Positions 63,854 through 64,000 of a stretch of 64,000 nucleotides of DNA are shown here, piece after piece. The DNA lies in the NCBI RefSeq assembly GCF_000497245.1, contig NZ_AWTC01000001.1:304234-368233 (forward strand), written 5' to 3'. A program made the translations under genes and the position numbers. Positions within the stretch are counted from its first letter, which is position 1; each line of letters begins with the position of its first letter. Source of the stretch: Sporolactobacillus laevolacticus DSM 442 (GTDB lineage: Bacteria; Bacillota; Bacilli; Bacillales; Sporolactobacillaceae). The notes beneath the pieces are model-generated. The model searched no databases. It was not told where the DNA came from and saw nothing but the letters and a program-made list of their open reading frames with translations.

Positions 63854-64000
63854 TTAGATGCTATTTAAATAGTCTTCAAGCCATTTCGCTCTCTGCTTAA
63901 CTTCATCATCGTTGCTGCTTGGCTGTTTTTCCTGCTGACTTTGATTCTTCATCCATTCAGGAACGACTTCATGATGCTCGTTTTGGCTTGTTTTTCGGTA
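63854..64000 (-). CDS. dnaB: Replication initiation protein DnaB, C-terminal end
   Basis: The last 48 codons of the Bacillus-type DnaB (primosome assembly, membrane-associated; not the helicase). VVPEWMKNQSQQ and VKQRAKWLEDYL are typical of its C-terminus, and dnaI follows directly. The rest lies outside the window. Confidence 0.85.
   Translation of the reverse strand, partial: YRKTSQNEHHEVVPEWMKNQSQQEKQPSSNDDEVKQRAKWLEDYLNSI

Overview
The window comes from an endospore-forming member of the Bacillales. Spore genes (gerM, gerE, sspI, ytxC, yjcZ-type small proteins) sit inside a backbone whose order closely follows the Bacillus subtilis dnaB-dnaI-ytxC ... infC-rpmI-rplT and sspI-ysgA-pheS-pheT-cvpA-polX-mutS2-trxA-uvrC-lysC-yslB-sdh-gerE-racE-gerM chromosome segment. 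The non-classical succinate dehydrogenase and an L-lactate permease would fit a lactic-acid-forming relative such as Sporolactobacillaceae, but that placement is inference only.

Right to left on the minus strand, the conserved backbone runs: dnaB (partial), dnaI, ytxC, a cluster of tiny YrzI-like ORFs, a DJ-1/PfpI protein and the infC-rpmI-rplT operon with an L20-type leader (64.0-58.9 kb). A plus-strand accessory block follows (58.7-50.1 kb): two YjcZ-type spore peptides, a YkuD L,D-transpeptidase, a LytTR/GHKL two-component system with a pair of ABC exporters and an unusual 90-bp tandem duplication, an acetyltransferase, and a complete-looking type I toxin-antitoxin locus. Then come sspI, a TrmH-type methyltransferase, pheST with a T-box, cvpA, polX, mutS2, trxA, uvrC, lysC with a lysine riboswitch, yslB (opposite strand), fumC, sdhA-sdhB-sdhE and gerE (50.0-29.0 kb).

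In B. subtilis gerE and racE (murI) lie almost next to each other. Here about 28 kb separates them (1.1-29.0 kb). Inside that interval are two clear decayed copies of the gerE 3' end plus its terminator (10.6 and 18.9 kb) and a shorter gerE fragment (13.05 kb), all in the same orientation as intact gerE. They divide the insert into modules: (i) chemoreceptor, glycosyltransferases, lactate permease and others next to murI; (ii) an acyl-CoA ligase; (iii) a PaaK-like ligase overlapping a chemoreceptor, and an MFS/SDR/MarR set; (iv) a defence-type module between 19 and 29 kb. Module iv holds a RloC/PrrC-like ATPase, a DUF3800 protein, a retron (NDT-like effector, msr-msd RNA, reverse transcriptase) and wreckage of mobile elements: a large serine recombinase, an ImmA-type protease and a cell-wall hydrolase. 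The pattern suggests repeated integration at the 3' end of gerE.

The most noteworthy items are the gerE integration hotspot, the retron with its RNA embedded between and overlapping its two protein genes, the RloC-like/DUF3800 pair, and the type I toxin-antitoxin locus. No rRNA, tRNA or CRISPR array was seen.
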